A DNA stretch of 64,000 nt from JANPLN01 sp043757265 (GCA_043757265.1 JAYUQP010000091.1:1-64000), one strand, 5' to 3'. Counted from the stretch's first letter, positions 41,766-51,116 are shown. A program made the numbers and translations. Notes: a model not told the origin generated them from the letters alone.

Positions 41766-43963
41766 GGTTTAGTGCCCCCACCGGCTTTTTTCACGGAATA
41801 TTGTGGGGCAGAAGATTTTGCCGTATCAACTGGGATAGGTGCGTTTGCAGCTTCGTTCGAAAATAGATCTTTCGGAATACCGATGCCACGTTCTTTGAGC
41901 TCTTGGATAAATTTTGGAATAAGCCCCTTAGACAAAAATTGACCTATGATCCTGCGGTTTTTATCGAACCCAATCTCTTTGAATTCAAAAACTTCTTGTA
42001 AGGTGACTGTGTCGCCCTGAATGCCTTGAACTTCGGCGATGCTCATAATTTTACGGCTACCATCAGAAAGCCGCGAAATTTGAACGATCAAATCAATCGC
42101 ACCAGCAATCTGCTCGCGAATGGCACGCACGGGAAGATCCATACCTGCCATCAAACAAAGAGTTTCAAGTCGACCAATGGCCTCGCGTGGATTGTTCGAG
42201 TGGACTGTTGTCATCGAGCCATCGTGACCTGTGCTCATGGCAGCAAGCATGTCTAAAGCTGCCCCATCACGGCACTCTCCCACGATAATACGATCTGGGC
42301 GCATCCGCAAAGTGTTCTTAACCAAATCGCGAATCGTGATGGCCCCTTCGCCTTCCATATTCGCAGGACGGGTTTCGAGGCGTACCACGTGCGTTTGGCG
42401 AAGCTGGAGCTCGGCCGCATCTTCGACGGTTATAATTCTTTCAGTTGTAGGAATAAAAGACGACATGCAGTTTAACAATGTCGTTTTACCAGATCCGGTA
42501 CCGCCTGAGATGATGATATTACAACCGTTCTCCACTGCTAGTTTTAAAAAATCCATCATTTGTCGACTGATCGAATTGTACTGTACGTACTGATCGACTC
42601 CAAAAGCGTCTTTTTTGAATTTCCGTATGGTGAGCGCAGGACCGTCGATCGAAAGTGGCTCAATAATCGCATTTACCCGACTTCCATCGGCAAGGCGAGC
42701 ATCCACATACGGAGTTTTTTCATCGATGCGACGACCAAGCGGTGTCACAATTCGTTCGATCACATTGCGCAGCTGAATGTTGGAGGTAAAATGGGTCTTA
42801 CTTAACTGAAGGCGCCCAGCTTTTTCGATAAAAATTTTATCAAAACCGTTTACCATAATTTCACTGATATCCGGTTGCGACAAAAGGTCCTCAAGTGGAC
42901 CCAAGCCGAGAGCTTCGTCCAGTGTTTCCTTTATAATCTGCTTGCGATCTGCAGGCGAAACGCCTTGCGCTTCTTGATCTAGAATTTTAGAAATAGCAAC
43001 TCTAACATCAGCTTCAAGCTTGCGTCTTTTTTCGGCGTCTTTGCTGGCTTTTGTAATGTCGTCATTTTTTAAGTTCATTTCCTTAATTAAGCGCGTATGA
43101 ATCGTTATCTTAAGGTGCGTTCGTGGATCAATGGAGTTTTTCGAAGAGGCGTCCGAAGATTCCTGCTTCTCGAAAGTAAGAATATTATTTCTTGTGAGAG
43201 TTTTTAATTTTTGTAAAACGCCGCCTGTTAGCTTACGAACAATTTCGGTATAGCTATTCGCAAGAGGAGTTTGCGGCGATAAAAGTAAAAATGGAGTGGC
43301 GCGTTTTAAAGCGTTTGCAGTTGTTACATCATCTTGTGGTAAAACACCGAGCAAGGGGCGTTTAAAGGACTGCTCGAGTTGACTCGGCGCGAGCCCCACA
43401 TTGCTCGCTTTGTTTAAAACAATTTGAATCATTTCATTGGGCAAAGTCGCCGCGCGAAGGTCGTTGATGACTCTTAACGTTTGGTTTACCGTTAAAACTT
43501 CAGGAGTCGTCACGACGATGGCCGCCGTGCAGGCCTCAAGCAATTTCAGTTGCAATTCATCAAGGTCGTTTCCAAAATCGATGACGATAAATTTGTAAAA
43601 TTGGGAAAGCTGCGCAATCTGTTTCAGTGCAATGGGCGGTGCTACGGTGAACGTCTGTCCTGGGCTCTTAACGGCGCCGAGAAAATGAATCGGGGCGGTG
43701 GAGTGTGATGAGACGACAGTGAGTAAATTTTTTGTGTTGATGCTGCCAGTAAAGTTACAAACGTCTTCCAAAGTTTTTGGATCAAGCAAGCCGGTGATAA
43801 AGTTTTGATCGCCACACGATTTTTGATCGGCATCGATAAGGAGGGAAGAAGTTTTGAGCTCTTGTCCCAGTTTAATAGCAAGGTTCGCGGCAAAAACGCT
43901 TTTTCCAACGCCGCCTTTTCCACCAAGGACTCCTATGAGATAGCAGTTTGCATTGAATGACAT
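41762..43963 (-). CDS. tadA: Fusion of TadZ-like (MinD/ParA) and TadA (secretion ATPase)
   Basis: 733 residues from ATG 43963, preceded by GAGGAGGAA. Residues about 1-255 are a TadZ/MinD-type domain with the deviant Walker A GGKGGVGKSVFAAN (about 14-27), LLIDADQKSCGDQN and FIVIDFGND. Residues about 290-700 are the PilT-type ATPase: Walker A GGTGSGKTTLLN, GECRDGAALDML and HSNNPREAIGRLE. TadA powers pilus extension; TadZ positions it at the pole. Normally two proteins; here they are one chain in one open frame. Nothing suggests a frameshift. Confidence 0.9.
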   Translation of the reverse strand: MSFNANCYLIGVLGGKGGVGKSVFAANLAIKLGQELKTSSLLIDADQKSCGDQNFITGLLDPKTLEDVCNFTGSINTKNLLTVVSSHSTAPIHFLGAVKSPGQTFTVAPPIALKQIAQLSQFYKFIVIDFGNDLDELQLKLLEACTAAIVVTTPEVLTVNQTLRVINDLRAATLPNEMIQIVLNKASNVGLAPSQLEQSFKRPLLGVLPQDDVTTANALKRATPFLLLSPQTPLANSYTEIVRKLTGGVLQKLKTLTRNNILTFEKQESSDASSKNSIDPRTHLKITIHTRLIKEMNLKNDDITKASKDAEKRRKLEADVRVAISKILDQEAQGVSPADRKQIIKETLDEALGLGPLEDLLSQPDISEIMVNGFDKIFIEKAGRLQLSKTHFTSNIQLRNVIERIVTPLGRRIDEKTPYVDARLADGSRVNAIIEPLSIDGPALTIRKFKKDAFGVDQYVQYNSISRQMMDFLKLAVENGCNIIISGGTGSGKTTLLNCMSSFIPTTERIITVEDAAELQLRQTHVVRLETRPANMEGEGAITIRDLVKNTLRMRPDRIIVGECRDGAALDMLAAMSTGHDGSMTTVHSNNPREAIGRLETLCLMAGMDLPVRAIREQIAGAIDLIVQISRLSDGSRKIMSIAEVQGIQGDTVTLQEVFEFKEIGFDKNRRIIGQFLSKGLIPKFIQELKERGIGIPKDLFSNEAANAPIPVDTAKSSAPQYSVKKAGGGTKP

Positions 43964-44100
43964 TGGGTACAGTTCCTCCTCGTATATTATCGGTAAAACC
44001 ACCGATTTATTTGAGGAAAACTTCGGTTTGAACTTAAGCTGTTCGGTCGTCCACGGCTCTAGACCTAGGGCTTAATTTGGCGTCCTGGTCCGGACGTTCG

Positions 44101-45582
44101 TTATTCGTTAAGTCGAAATTTTTCTTTCACCTTATCAACACCGGTGCTCGCCGACGCTTTTATTATAGGTGTTACAAAAACCACAAACTGCGATTGGTTT
44201 TTTTGGAAAGCCTTCGATGTGTAAAAAGAAAAAAGGGCGTTCTGCAATCCATCCGGGACTTTGTTGTAGTCCATTGTTTGTGAGTTACCGATCAGACCGG
44301 CCACGGCGGCACTTTCGCCACTGCGTACACTCACCTCAGTAGTCACCGAGTTGTTTGAAATTATGGGCCCAAGCGCCGTTAACGAAACTAAACTTCCGAT
44401 ATTAAATGTCATTTTCATATTTATGAGGTCAGAACGCGGACTATCAATGCTTGGAGTGATATCAGAAATAAGAGAAACCTCCGCAGAACCAGGAATCGAA
44501 GCTCCCAACTGGTTTTGAGTCACATAGGGAATCGTAGTTTTTTGCGAAACACGACCGGCTACATCTTGCTTCGTGATAACGCTGGTTGTTTTTAAAATAC
44601 GAGCGTGACCGTGAGCCTTTGCCCAATTTAGTTTTGGCAGAAGATTTGATATTGTTCCCGTGATGCTCGAGATCACTCCGCTTGGTTGGCGGGAGTCCAC
44701 CGTGAATGAGAGGCTCGTGTTATCACCAATGATAGGCGTCCATTGAAATCGTGAACTGTTTGAATAATCTTTACTCAGCTCCACGTAGTGTAGAACCAGC
44801 TGAATAAGTTTTTTAGGCTGGGGATCCGGCGGAGGACGCGGAACTATTAAATTGACGATGGGGTCTTCTTTTCGCTTCTTTATATCACCTTGGTTTTCGG
44901 CTTCACCAAAAAATGGCGGCGGTAAATAAGTGCGTGCAATCAATTCGGCGTTGTCTTTGTCGAAGGTGGAATTTACTTCGCCTGTGAGTATGTACTTTCC
45001 GTTTCGAGCGCGAACCTGTACGTCTGGGTTATTAACTTCGCGTTCAATAATTTCGGCGATTTTTTGCTGAGCAAAAGGACTGACTTCAACAAGTGATGCC
45101 GCATCGTTACCGTACTGTTTAAGTACCGCTACAATCCGATTAAGATCTTCGGGATGAACAACTTTTCCGTCGACCACAACTTTCTCGTTTACGATCTTAA
45201 TCGAAATTCCCTCAATCTCATTAAGCAAGGCGCGAATTTCACGAACGATTCGAGTCAATTTGGTATCACGGACTTCAATACGGTATTCGAATACTTTTGT
45301 GCCTTTTTTATCGTGGATGGAAAGTGTTGCAATTCCAGCTTTCACCGGTGTAAATCTTAACTTTTGATATTCGCGAGCAACGGCAAGTTTTGTAACACCC
45401 TTCCAGTCGCCTCCAAAGTCGCCGCCAAGAGGCAACTTGGCAAGAGTTTCTTCATGCTCCACACCTTGATAAAGTATGAGATACTTTTCCCCAGGTTTTT
45501 CCTCGGTTTGCGCATGCACGGCAAATGGTGCAGCGACAAAAAGGGAAAATATTAGTAAAAAACGTTTCATATCAAACCTCAT
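44101..45582 (-). CDS. cpaC: Tad/Flp pilus secretin CpaC/RcpA
   Basis: 493 residues with a signal peptide (to about HAQ). N-terminal pilus-specific domain, two BON-like/N domains (VVVDGKVVHPEDLNRIVAVL, KYILTGEVNS), and a C-terminal secretin core with VSVRSGESAAVAGLI and a closing FVVFVTPIIK. It forms the outer-membrane pore for the pilus. The ATG at 45582 overlaps the cpaB stop as ATGA; ATG 45570 is an alternative with its own GAGG. Confidence 0.9.
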   Translation of the reverse strand: MRFDMKRFLLIFSLFVAAPFAVHAQTEEKPGEKYLILYQGVEHEETLAKLPLGGDFGGDWKGVTKLAVAREYQKLRFTPVKAGIATLSIHDKKGTKVFEYRIEVRDTKLTRIVREIRALLNEIEGISIKIVNEKVVVDGKVVHPEDLNRIVAVLKQYGNDAASLVEVSPFAQQKIAEIIEREVNNPDVQVRARNGKYILTGEVNSTFDKDNAELIARTYLPPPFFGEAENQGDIKKRKEDPIVNLIVPRPPPDPQPKKLIQLVLHYVELSKDYSNSSRFQWTPIIGDNTSLSFTVDSRQPSGVISSITGTISNLLPKLNWAKAHGHARILKTTSVITKQDVAGRVSQKTTIPYVTQNQLGASIPGSAEVSLISDITPSIDSPRSDLINMKMTFNIGSLVSLTALGPIISNNSVTTEVSVRSGESAAVAGLIGNSQTMDYNKVPDGLQNALFSFYTSKAFQKNQSQFVVFVTPIIKASASTGVDKVKEKFRLNE

Positions 45583-46445
45583 AATTCCTCGTAAGCGCTT
45601 GGTTTTTTCGTCGGCGCAGCCTTCACGGGCGCGGGAAGGGCAGGTTTTGGTTCTTCGGCTGGCAAGCGTGCTGCTTTGACTTTCCCCATGACGTCATCTG
45701 CATCTACGACTTTGAGTGGATTGACGTAGCGGTCGTTGGGGTTTCTAAGCGTTGCGTACAGCGAGCCTGGATTGCTATTAAGGATGTGAATCAAAATTTG
45801 CACTTCTGCCGGAGAAATCTCGACTGTTACCGACGTATAGTTGTAAACCTTGCGGAGATTATTAATTAAGAAAGTATCTTTGCTGCCCTCTTCAAGCTGT
45901 GCAGGGATCGTATCAACGATGTTTTGGCCAACGGCTAAAATAGTCACGTCTTGCATGATAGTTCGCACTTCTTTCTTTTTATCGATGCCTTGCCCAGTAT
46001 CCACAGCAGTGATGAGATCGATGCGATCTCCGGGCTTAACCAACCGCGCAATCATTTGAATGTCGTTAGCGGGAATGGTGAACGCACGTTTTCCTGGACT
46101 CACTTGCATCGAAAGCCCACTGTCTTTACCGGGAGGTAGGAGTTTGGTATTCAAAATCTGCTCACCCTTTTTGATGGGAGCTGCAGCGAGCTGTCCAATG
46201 GCTTGTTCGGGACTTTGCAAGGCTTTCGGTTGAACAAAATCCTCTGGAGCCTCTCCTACTTCGATCATGGATTCATCAATGGGTTCCATCTCTGTGATAT
46301 CTTTAGAGGCAATGACCACTTGTTTTTTTGCACCATATTTTTTATGGACAGATGCTTTTTGCTCTTGAGACCAACTGTAGAGCAAAAACACGGCAAATAC
46401 GGCGCTTCCGATAGAAATCCACAAAGTTTTTGTTTCATTATTCAT
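45579..46445 (-). CDS. cpaB: Flp pilus assembly protein CpaB/RcpC
   Basis: 288 residues from ATG 46445, with GGGGAC upstream. An N-terminal membrane helix (about 8-23) is followed by a SAF-like domain (VVIASKDITEMEPIDESMI) and the RcpC core with VSPGKRAFTIPANDIQMIAR and VKPGDRIDLITAVD. CpaB is the periplasmic link between inner-membrane platform and secretin. The C-terminus has a Pro/Ala/Lys-rich tail. Confidence 0.9.
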   Translation of the reverse strand: MNNETKTLWISIGSAVFAVFLLYSWSQEQKASVHKKYGAKKQVVIASKDITEMEPIDESMIEVGEAPEDFVQPKALQSPEQAIGQLAAAPIKKGEQILNTKLLPPGKDSGLSMQVSPGKRAFTIPANDIQMIARLVKPGDRIDLITAVDTGQGIDKKKEVRTIMQDVTILAVGQNIVDTIPAQLEEGSKDTFLINNLRKVYNYTSVTVEISPAEVQILIHILNSNPGSLYATLRNPNDRYVNPLKVVDADDVMGKVKAARLPAEEPKPALPAPVKAAPTKKPSAYEEL

Positions 46446-46446
46446 G

Positions 46447-46929
46447 TTAGTCCCCACACTGTTCTGTTAAACAAATTCCATACTGAGTTTTTATCCACAC
46501 CGGATCTAACGAAATGGCTGAGTTTCGTTCACCGTCTCGCAGTTCACCGCTGGCTCGAGAATGTTCATTGGCACTTCTTCCTTGCGGATCTTCTTCAACA
46601 AACATGGCTATCCTTCGCTCTGTAGGATATTGATTTTTGTCTCCGCCTCGTTGTGCAATTTCGTTGTTCGTCCCGTGCAATCGATTTTCGTACTCGTGAT
46701 AGCTGAGTGGCATCGGTTTGTTGCCCCGAAACCACCAGAGGTGAGAGCGGTGCCTAAAAATTTCGAAAGTATAAGTACGCGAAGCGATAGATTGTAAAAT
46801 TGCAGTGTGCGTGACACCAAAAAATCCCAACGTGTAACGCGAAAGCACGATAAATATAAAAAGAATAATCACTGACTCAAGTACTGCAAGTCCACGGTCA
46901 TTTTTTATGTTAGGTGCAGTTGGTTTCAT
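46447..46929 (-). CDS. TadE-like pseudopilin
   Basis: 160 residues from ATG 46929, start overlapping the stop of the previous gene. The N-terminal part has NDRGLAVLESVIILFIFIV: a Gly prepilin cleavage site and Glu at +5 ahead of one membrane helix, the TadE/TadG pattern. The remainder is hydrophilic with two Cys near the C-terminus (GICLTEQCGD). A minor pilin or pseudopilin of the Tad system. Confidence 0.78.
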   Translation of the reverse strand: MKPTAPNIKNDRGLAVLESVIILFIFIVLSRYTLGFFGVTHTAILQSIASRTYTFEIFRHRSHLWWFRGNKPMPLSYHEYENRLHGTNNEIAQRGGDKNQYPTERRIAMFVEEDPQGRSANEHSRASGELRDGERNSAISLDPVWIKTQYGICLTEQCGD

Positions 46930-46930
46930 A

Positions 46931-47542
46931 TCAACACCCGTCATCCATGGTGGGGACGTAGGCGTCATCTCTAACAAAGCCTTGCGAAAAGCCACTCTTT
47001 AAAGTTTGGATTTGCTTGAAACGATCTTTGGTAAAATCTTCGCATTCTTGCTCTGTTGGTTCGCGCATCAGGTACGAAGACACATCAGTCCCCAAATCGT
47101 CATCTGTGGTGCTGCCCAGGAGGGGAATATTCATGCTGAGAACTTTCGCTACAAGGCTGACTCGAGCCCCAACAAAGGTGTCTGAATCTTCGCCAGCGGT
47201 TTGTGAAAACTCTCCGCTAAAATCGGCAAGTTGTACGTCGCTCACGGTAAACCAATCGTTGCGAAAAAAGTTTCCAAGAATCGAAGTTCTATCGCGCACA
47301 AGCTTATCAAATTTTTCTTTGCCAACCCGGCGCTGCTCATCTTCATTTTTGTGGGCGGCAAAAAACGATCTCGCACTGGCGAAGGTAGCGTATTGGGTGA
47401 TTTCAACAACCACAAAGGTGATAGCGAAACGAAAGAGGATGGCCGAAAAAGTAAACATCATAATTGCCGCAAAAATAAAATCCAAGGTGAGAATTCCTTT
47501 TTGATTTTTTAAAATGTTTTTTCTCGTCCGCTTTATTTTCAT
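46931..47542 (-). CDS. TadE/TadG-like pseudopilin
   Basis: 203 residues. KNQKGILTLDFIFAAIMMFT near residues 12-31 carries a Gly cleavage site, an acidic residue at +5 and a membrane helix, as in TadE/TadG. A longer extracytoplasmic domain follows, including SFFAAHKNEDEQRR. The C-terminus is acidic. It lies in the middle of the pseudopilin trio and is separated from the next gene upstream by only 6 bases. Confidence 0.75.
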   Translation of the reverse strand: MKIKRTRKNILKNQKGILTLDFIFAAIMMFTFSAILFRFAITFVVVEITQYATFASARSFFAAHKNEDEQRRVGKEKFDKLVRDRTSILGNFFRNDWFTVSDVQLADFSGEFSQTAGEDSDTFVGARVSLVAKVLSMNIPLLGSTTDDDLGTDVSSYLMREPTEQECEDFTKDRFKQIQTLKSGFSQGFVRDDAYVPTMDDGC

Positions 47543-47548
47543 ATCTAC

Positions 47549-47797
47549 CTATAGGGGTTCCGGGCTTGCACGACGTCCGTAAACATTGGGGTGGATGTCG
47601 CTTCCTGTGTTACCTTCAGACCAAACTCCATTCTGAATCATGCCTTGAAGAAAAGACCATGGTCCGCTCACCATTTTTTTTAAAAATTCCTGTTCCTTGA
47701 TTGTTCCATTTGCAACTTGCATAAAAGCCACAAATACGACCAACAACAAAACAGCTTCCACAGTCATTTGTCCGCGATTATTGTAAAGAGATTTCAT
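47549..47797 (-). CDS. Small TadE-like pilin-type protein
   Basis: 82 residues from ATG 47797, which has GGAGGGG upstream and overlaps the cpaA stop as ATGA. MKSLYNNRGQMTVEAVLLLV holds a Gly-Gln cleavage site and Glu at about +5, then one membrane helix. A short polar tail follows. The longer reading upstream lies inside cpaA and is rejected. Confidence 0.75.
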   Translation of the reverse strand: MKSLYNNRGQMTVEAVLLLVVFVAFMQVANGTIKEQEFLKKMVSGPWSFLQGMIQNGVWSEGNTGSDIHPNVYGRRASPEPL

Positions 47798-48279
47798 GTA
47801 ACCCCTCCAGTGGAAAGAAAACTTAACCACCCCAAAAGAATGGCCACCGTGTATGGAATCTTCTGCTGCAAGGGTTGTGGGTTCCGAAGAATCAGCGACT
47901 GCGTAAAAGTTAAAAGTTCGCCAGAAACTGTGAGCTTCAATAAACCAATCGTAAGGCCCCAAAACAGAGAATAAATAATTACCGTAAAACTAGTTAGCGG
48001 TGAGGTTAACAAACAAAAAACTCCCATGAGTTTTAAATCGCCTGCGCCGACCACCCCAAAAAAGAAAAGCGGAGTGAGTGCCATAAAAAAAACGAAAGAA
48101 CCAACCAGCTGAGTTACAACGGGGATAAAAGCACTTTTGCTTGCGAGCAAAAATGCGAGGCTCACTCCTGTGCTCGTTAGAAATAGCCAGTTGGGGAACC
48201 GTCCGGTCTTGATGTCAAACATGCAAGCTACAAGCAGCAGTAGAGTTGGTGCTAAGAGAGAAAAATCATAAAATAACAT
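47794..48279 (-). CDS. cpaA: Prepilin peptidase CpaA/TadV (A24 family)
   Basis: 161 residues from ATG 48279. Aspartate motifs: CMFDIKTGRFPNW (first catalytic Asp) and GVVGAGDLKLMG (GxGD, second Asp) among about six membrane helices. It cleaves prepilin leader peptides of Flp and TadE/F/G. The start overlaps the upstream gene as ATGA. Confidence 0.9.
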   Translation of the reverse strand: MLFYDFSLLAPTLLLLVACMFDIKTGRFPNWLFLTSTGVSLAFLLASKSAFIPVVTQLVGSFVFFMALTPLFFFGVVGAGDLKLMGVFCLLTSPLTSFTVIIYSLFWGLTIGLLKLTVSGELLTFTQSLILRNPQPLQQKIPYTVAILLGWLSFLSTGGVT

Positions 48280-48521
48280 CAAGGCACTCCCGTTGGCGGG
48301 CCTGCCGGTGGAACTTGCCAATTGTTCGGAGGATAGTTAAATGCTTGACCTGTTGAGAGCTGTTGCTCGACGCGTGCACCAAGGCGAGGAGCCGAGTTTT
48401 TAAAGACCTGCATCGGCCCTTTTTCGCCAGTAAAAGCGCCCATTAAAACGAATACAAAAAGTCCAACAAGTAAAACGTATTCGACGATCACGAGAACCTC
48501 CAGAGTTTGCAGAAGGAACAT
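48279..48521 (-). CDS. Flp-pilin-like small membrane protein
   Basis: 80 residues from ATG 48521; a GTG at 48542 would add 7 residues. EVLVIVEYVLLVGLFVFVLM (about 8-27) resembles the Flp core (Glu-Tyr followed by a hydrophobic helix), and FKNSAPRLGARVEQQLSTG resembles Flp C-termini. It is probably a second, divergent Flp pilin. A Pro/Gly-rich tail ends the protein. It is separated from flp by the three-way-junction terminator. Confidence 0.65.
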   Translation of the reverse strand: MFLLQTLEVLVIVEYVLLVGLFVFVLMGAFTGEKGPMQVFKNSAPRLGARVEQQLSTGQAFNYPPNNWQVPPAGPPTGVP

Positions 48522-48610
48522 GATCACTTTTAAAGTGCCCACACTCCCCAGTAAACATCGGAATTCTCAAATAAAAACATAAGTAAGTGTGGTGGAAAAG
48601 AACGTGTATG

Positions 48611-48682
48611 AAAAAACAAAAAGACCTCCCCTCCGGAACGAGCCTCGCTCGTAAATGAGCACCGAAGGTGCTCTCTGGAGGT
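48611..48682 (-). terminator. Three-way-junction terminator/attenuator after flp
   Basis: On the minus strand: outer stem ACCTCC (48682-48677) with GGAGGT (48629-48624), enclosing hairpins GAGCACC-TTC-GGTGCTC and CGAGC-GAG-GCTCG, then TTTTTGTTTTTT (48622-48611). A branched, stable structure with a T-run, placed between the pilin gene and the rest of the tad operon. It would let most transcripts end after flp and pass a minority on. Confidence 0.75.
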
Positions 48683-48740
48683 TCGTCGTGTAGAAAAGAT
48701 CGACGAAAGTCTCTGTTTCGTTCTAAATTGTAAGAAGGGT

Positions 48741-48920
48741 TTAGTTTGCGCTAAAGCCTTGGATATCGTTACCAAGATCATCGACTTTTCCGCGAATGAT
48801 TCCCATGATCTTATCTTTGAAAAGCATGGCAATTCCTACCACGATCACAAGCATAAGAATGTACTCGGTTGCACCCTGCGCTGATTCATCTGTCCAAAGA
48901 GATTTGATTTTGTTTTTCAT
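48741..48920 (-). CDS. flp: Flp-type major pilin
   Basis: 59 residues, from ATG 48920 with AAGGAGG 7 bases upstream. MKNKIKSLWTDESAQGATEY followed by ILMLVIVVGIAML: a basic leader, then a predicted prepilin cleavage after Ala14 that places Glu at +5 and Tyr at +6 as in Flp pilins, and one hydrophobic helix. C-terminal part is short and polar. It is the first gene of the tad operon and has a strong ribosome site. Confidence 0.88.
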   Translation of the reverse strand: MKNKIKSLWTDESAQGATEYILMLVIVVGIAMLFKDKIMGIIRGKVDDLGNDIQGFSAN

Positions 48921-49017
48921 TCGTGGCCTCCTTAAAACGGCTATGTGATTATGTTATCGGACGGCCAGGGAAAACCATAAGGACTTTGTTTGAGACACCG
49001 AAAAATAGAAAGAATAT

Positions 49018-49032
49018 GTCTCAGAATGAGAC
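49018..49032 (-). terminator. Likely ligA terminator
   Basis: GTCTCA-TTC-TGAGAC hairpin immediately after the ligA stop (49035), followed on the minus strand by a T-rich stretch (ATATTCTTTCTATTTTT). Separates ligA from flp. Confidence 0.6.
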
Positions 49033-49034
49033 GG

Positions 49035-51116
49035 TTATTTCGCCAACAATTTTTCGAATTCGGACCATTCAAGAATCTTCACACCAAGCTCCTGGGCCTT
49101 ATCAAGCTTTGAACCGGCCGCTTCGCCAGCTAGCAGGTAACTGGTTTTTTTGCTCACCGACGACGACGTGGAACCACCGTGATCTTCCACCATGGCTTTG
49201 ATAAGATCACGCGAAAGCGCAAAACTCCCGGTGATCACAAAGGTAAGGCCGGTAAGTTGAGTGCCCTTCTTTTTTTGCGAAGGGGCTTCGATCTTTACAC
49301 CGAGGCCCACAAGCTTTTCTATTTCTTTAACAAAACTTTTGTTGTTTAGCGTTTGGCGAATGGCCTGCGCCACTCGCGGTCCCACATCGCGTATCGCGGT
49401 GAGTTCCTCTTCGGTAGCGGCTAAAAAAGTATCCAGGGCTCGAAAGTGGTTGGCGAGGGATTTTGCTGTTTGTTCCCCAACATGTCTAATACCGAGCGCA
49501 TAAATAAATTTTGCAAGCGTCGTCTCTCGACTGCCCTCGATACTTTTAATAATGTTATCAGCCGATTTTTCGCCTTGGCGTTCAAGCTCCAAGATCTGGG
49601 TTTTTTCCAATCTATAAAAATCGGAAAATGTTTTAACTAAGTTATTTTCATAAAAAACATCAATCAGCCGGTCGCCGAGCTTTTCTATATTCATCGCATT
49701 CCGCGAGGCGAAGTGTTTTAAACTTTCCTTCATTATAGAAGGGCAAAATGGATTAACGCAGCGTCGAACAGCTTCATCTTCCAAAAGCACCGACGCTTTT
49801 CCGCAAGACGGGCAGTCGTTTGGAAGCACAAACCTTTCTGCGCTTGCCGGTCGCTTTTCCAATATCACGCTGACCACTTCGGGAATCACGTCGCCAGCCC
49901 GGTGGATCACCACCGTATCGCCGATGCGCACATCTTTGCGGCTAATCTCGTCCTGATTGTGAAGTGTGGCGTTAGTAATGGTGACTCCGCCCACGGAAAC
50001 GGGCTGCATGACAGCCACCGGGGTGAGAGCTCCCGTACGACCAACTTGGATCACAATGTTTTCGATCACCGTAGTTGCCTGTTCGGGCTCGAACTTGCCA
50101 GCAAAGGCCCACCGCGGGCTACGGGCTACAAATCCAAGCTCATCTTGCAAGCGAAGCGAATTTACCTTCACCACGATGCCATCGATTTCGAATGGCAGGT
50201 AATGACGAAGCGACAAGATAAATTGGTAGTAACCAATTACCTCGTCCGCTCCAGTGCATATCTGACTGAGTGGAGGGCGCAATGGGTTTACTTTTTTATC
50301 TTTAAAAAGCGTCAGATTTTTTTTGTAGGTTTTGGAATCATCAATTAAATCGGTGGTGGGGAAACCACAATCTTGTGCAAGAGCTTCAAACTCCGCCAGG
50401 TCTTTTAACGTGATTCCCTCAATAACTCCCGGCGCGTAACAAAAAAATTCTAAAGGACGTTTAGCAACTATGGCAGAATCTAATTGGCGAAGTGTTCCTG
50501 CCGACGCGTTTCGTGGATTGGCAAAGGGAGCTTCGCCCTCCAACGTTTGCTGGTCATTCAGTTTTTTGAATTCGTCCTTTAGCATCAAAACTTCGCCGCG
50601 CACTTCAAAATAGGCGGGTGGGCTGTCCAGGTGCAAACGCAGCGGAACCGACTTCAAAGTCTTTACATTGCTGATGACGTTTTCGCCGATGGAGCCATCG
50701 CCGCGAGTAATGGCTTTTACTAAAAGCCCGTCTTCGTAAACGAGTTCCATGGCCACGCCGTCGAATTTAGGACTGCAGTAAAATTCTATTTTACCCTTTG
50801 TGCCCAATTGGCGATTAATTTTCTCTTCAAAATCCCGAATCTCTTCCTCGTTGTAAGTATTTTGCAAAGAAAGCATTGGAGTTCTATGGGCCACCTTTTC
50901 GAAACCGTCTAAAACCGCGCCACCCACCTTGAGCGTGGGCGAATCGGGAAGGGCCAGCTCTGGGAATTCGGTTTCGAGTTTTTGAAGCTCCGCAAAAAAG
51001 ACATCGTACTCTTTGTCGGTGATCTCGGGGCGATCTAGTGTGTGATAAAGGTGATCGTGTTTTTGAACGATTCGTGTTAACTCAGCAATGCGTTTTTTAA
51101 CCGATTTTTTGTCCAT
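49035..51116 (-). CDS. ligA: NAD-dependent DNA ligase LigA
   Basis: 693 residues. Adenylation domain with the KFDGVAMELVYEDG lysine motif near residue 120, OB fold, Zn-finger CPSCGKASVLLEDEAVRRC, HhH domain and a C-terminal BRCT domain (LTGLTFVITGSFALSRD). All domains are intact. It seals nicks in replication. Flanked by the flp gene downstream and by divergent gatC. Confidence 0.97.
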   Translation of the reverse strand: MDKKSVKKRIAELTRIVQKHDHLYHTLDRPEITDKEYDVFFAELQKLETEFPELALPDSPTLKVGGAVLDGFEKVAHRTPMLSLQNTYNEEEIRDFEEKINRQLGTKGKIEFYCSPKFDGVAMELVYEDGLLVKAITRGDGSIGENVISNVKTLKSVPLRLHLDSPPAYFEVRGEVLMLKDEFKKLNDQQTLEGEAPFANPRNASAGTLRQLDSAIVAKRPLEFFCYAPGVIEGITLKDLAEFEALAQDCGFPTTDLIDDSKTYKKNLTLFKDKKVNPLRPPLSQICTGADEVIGYYQFILSLRHYLPFEIDGIVVKVNSLRLQDELGFVARSPRWAFAGKFEPEQATTVIENIVIQVGRTGALTPVAVMQPVSVGGVTITNATLHNQDEISRKDVRIGDTVVIHRAGDVIPEVVSVILEKRPASAERFVLPNDCPSCGKASVLLEDEAVRRCVNPFCPSIMKESLKHFASRNAMNIEKLGDRLIDVFYENNLVKTFSDFYRLEKTQILELERQGEKSADNIIKSIEGSRETTLAKFIYALGIRHVGEQTAKSLANHFRALDTFLAATEEELTAIRDVGPRVAQAIRQTLNNKSFVKEIEKLVGLGVKIEAPSQKKKGTQLTGLTFVITGSFALSRDLIKAMVEDHGGSTSSSVSKKTSYLLAGEAAGSKLDKAQELGVKILEWSEFEKLLAK

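Noticed and set aside
47016..47504. Plus-strand open frame of 162 residues inside the pseudopilin gene
   Set aside because: It is antisense to a well-supported TadE/G-like gene, has no ribosome site or recognisable domain, and is Ser/Arg/Thr-rich as expected from a shadow frame.
48954..48961. TCCGATAA upstream of flp, resembling the -10 of a flagellar sigma-28 promoter
   Set aside because: The only TAAA-like -35 candidate is about 7 bases too far away for a sigma-28 promoter.
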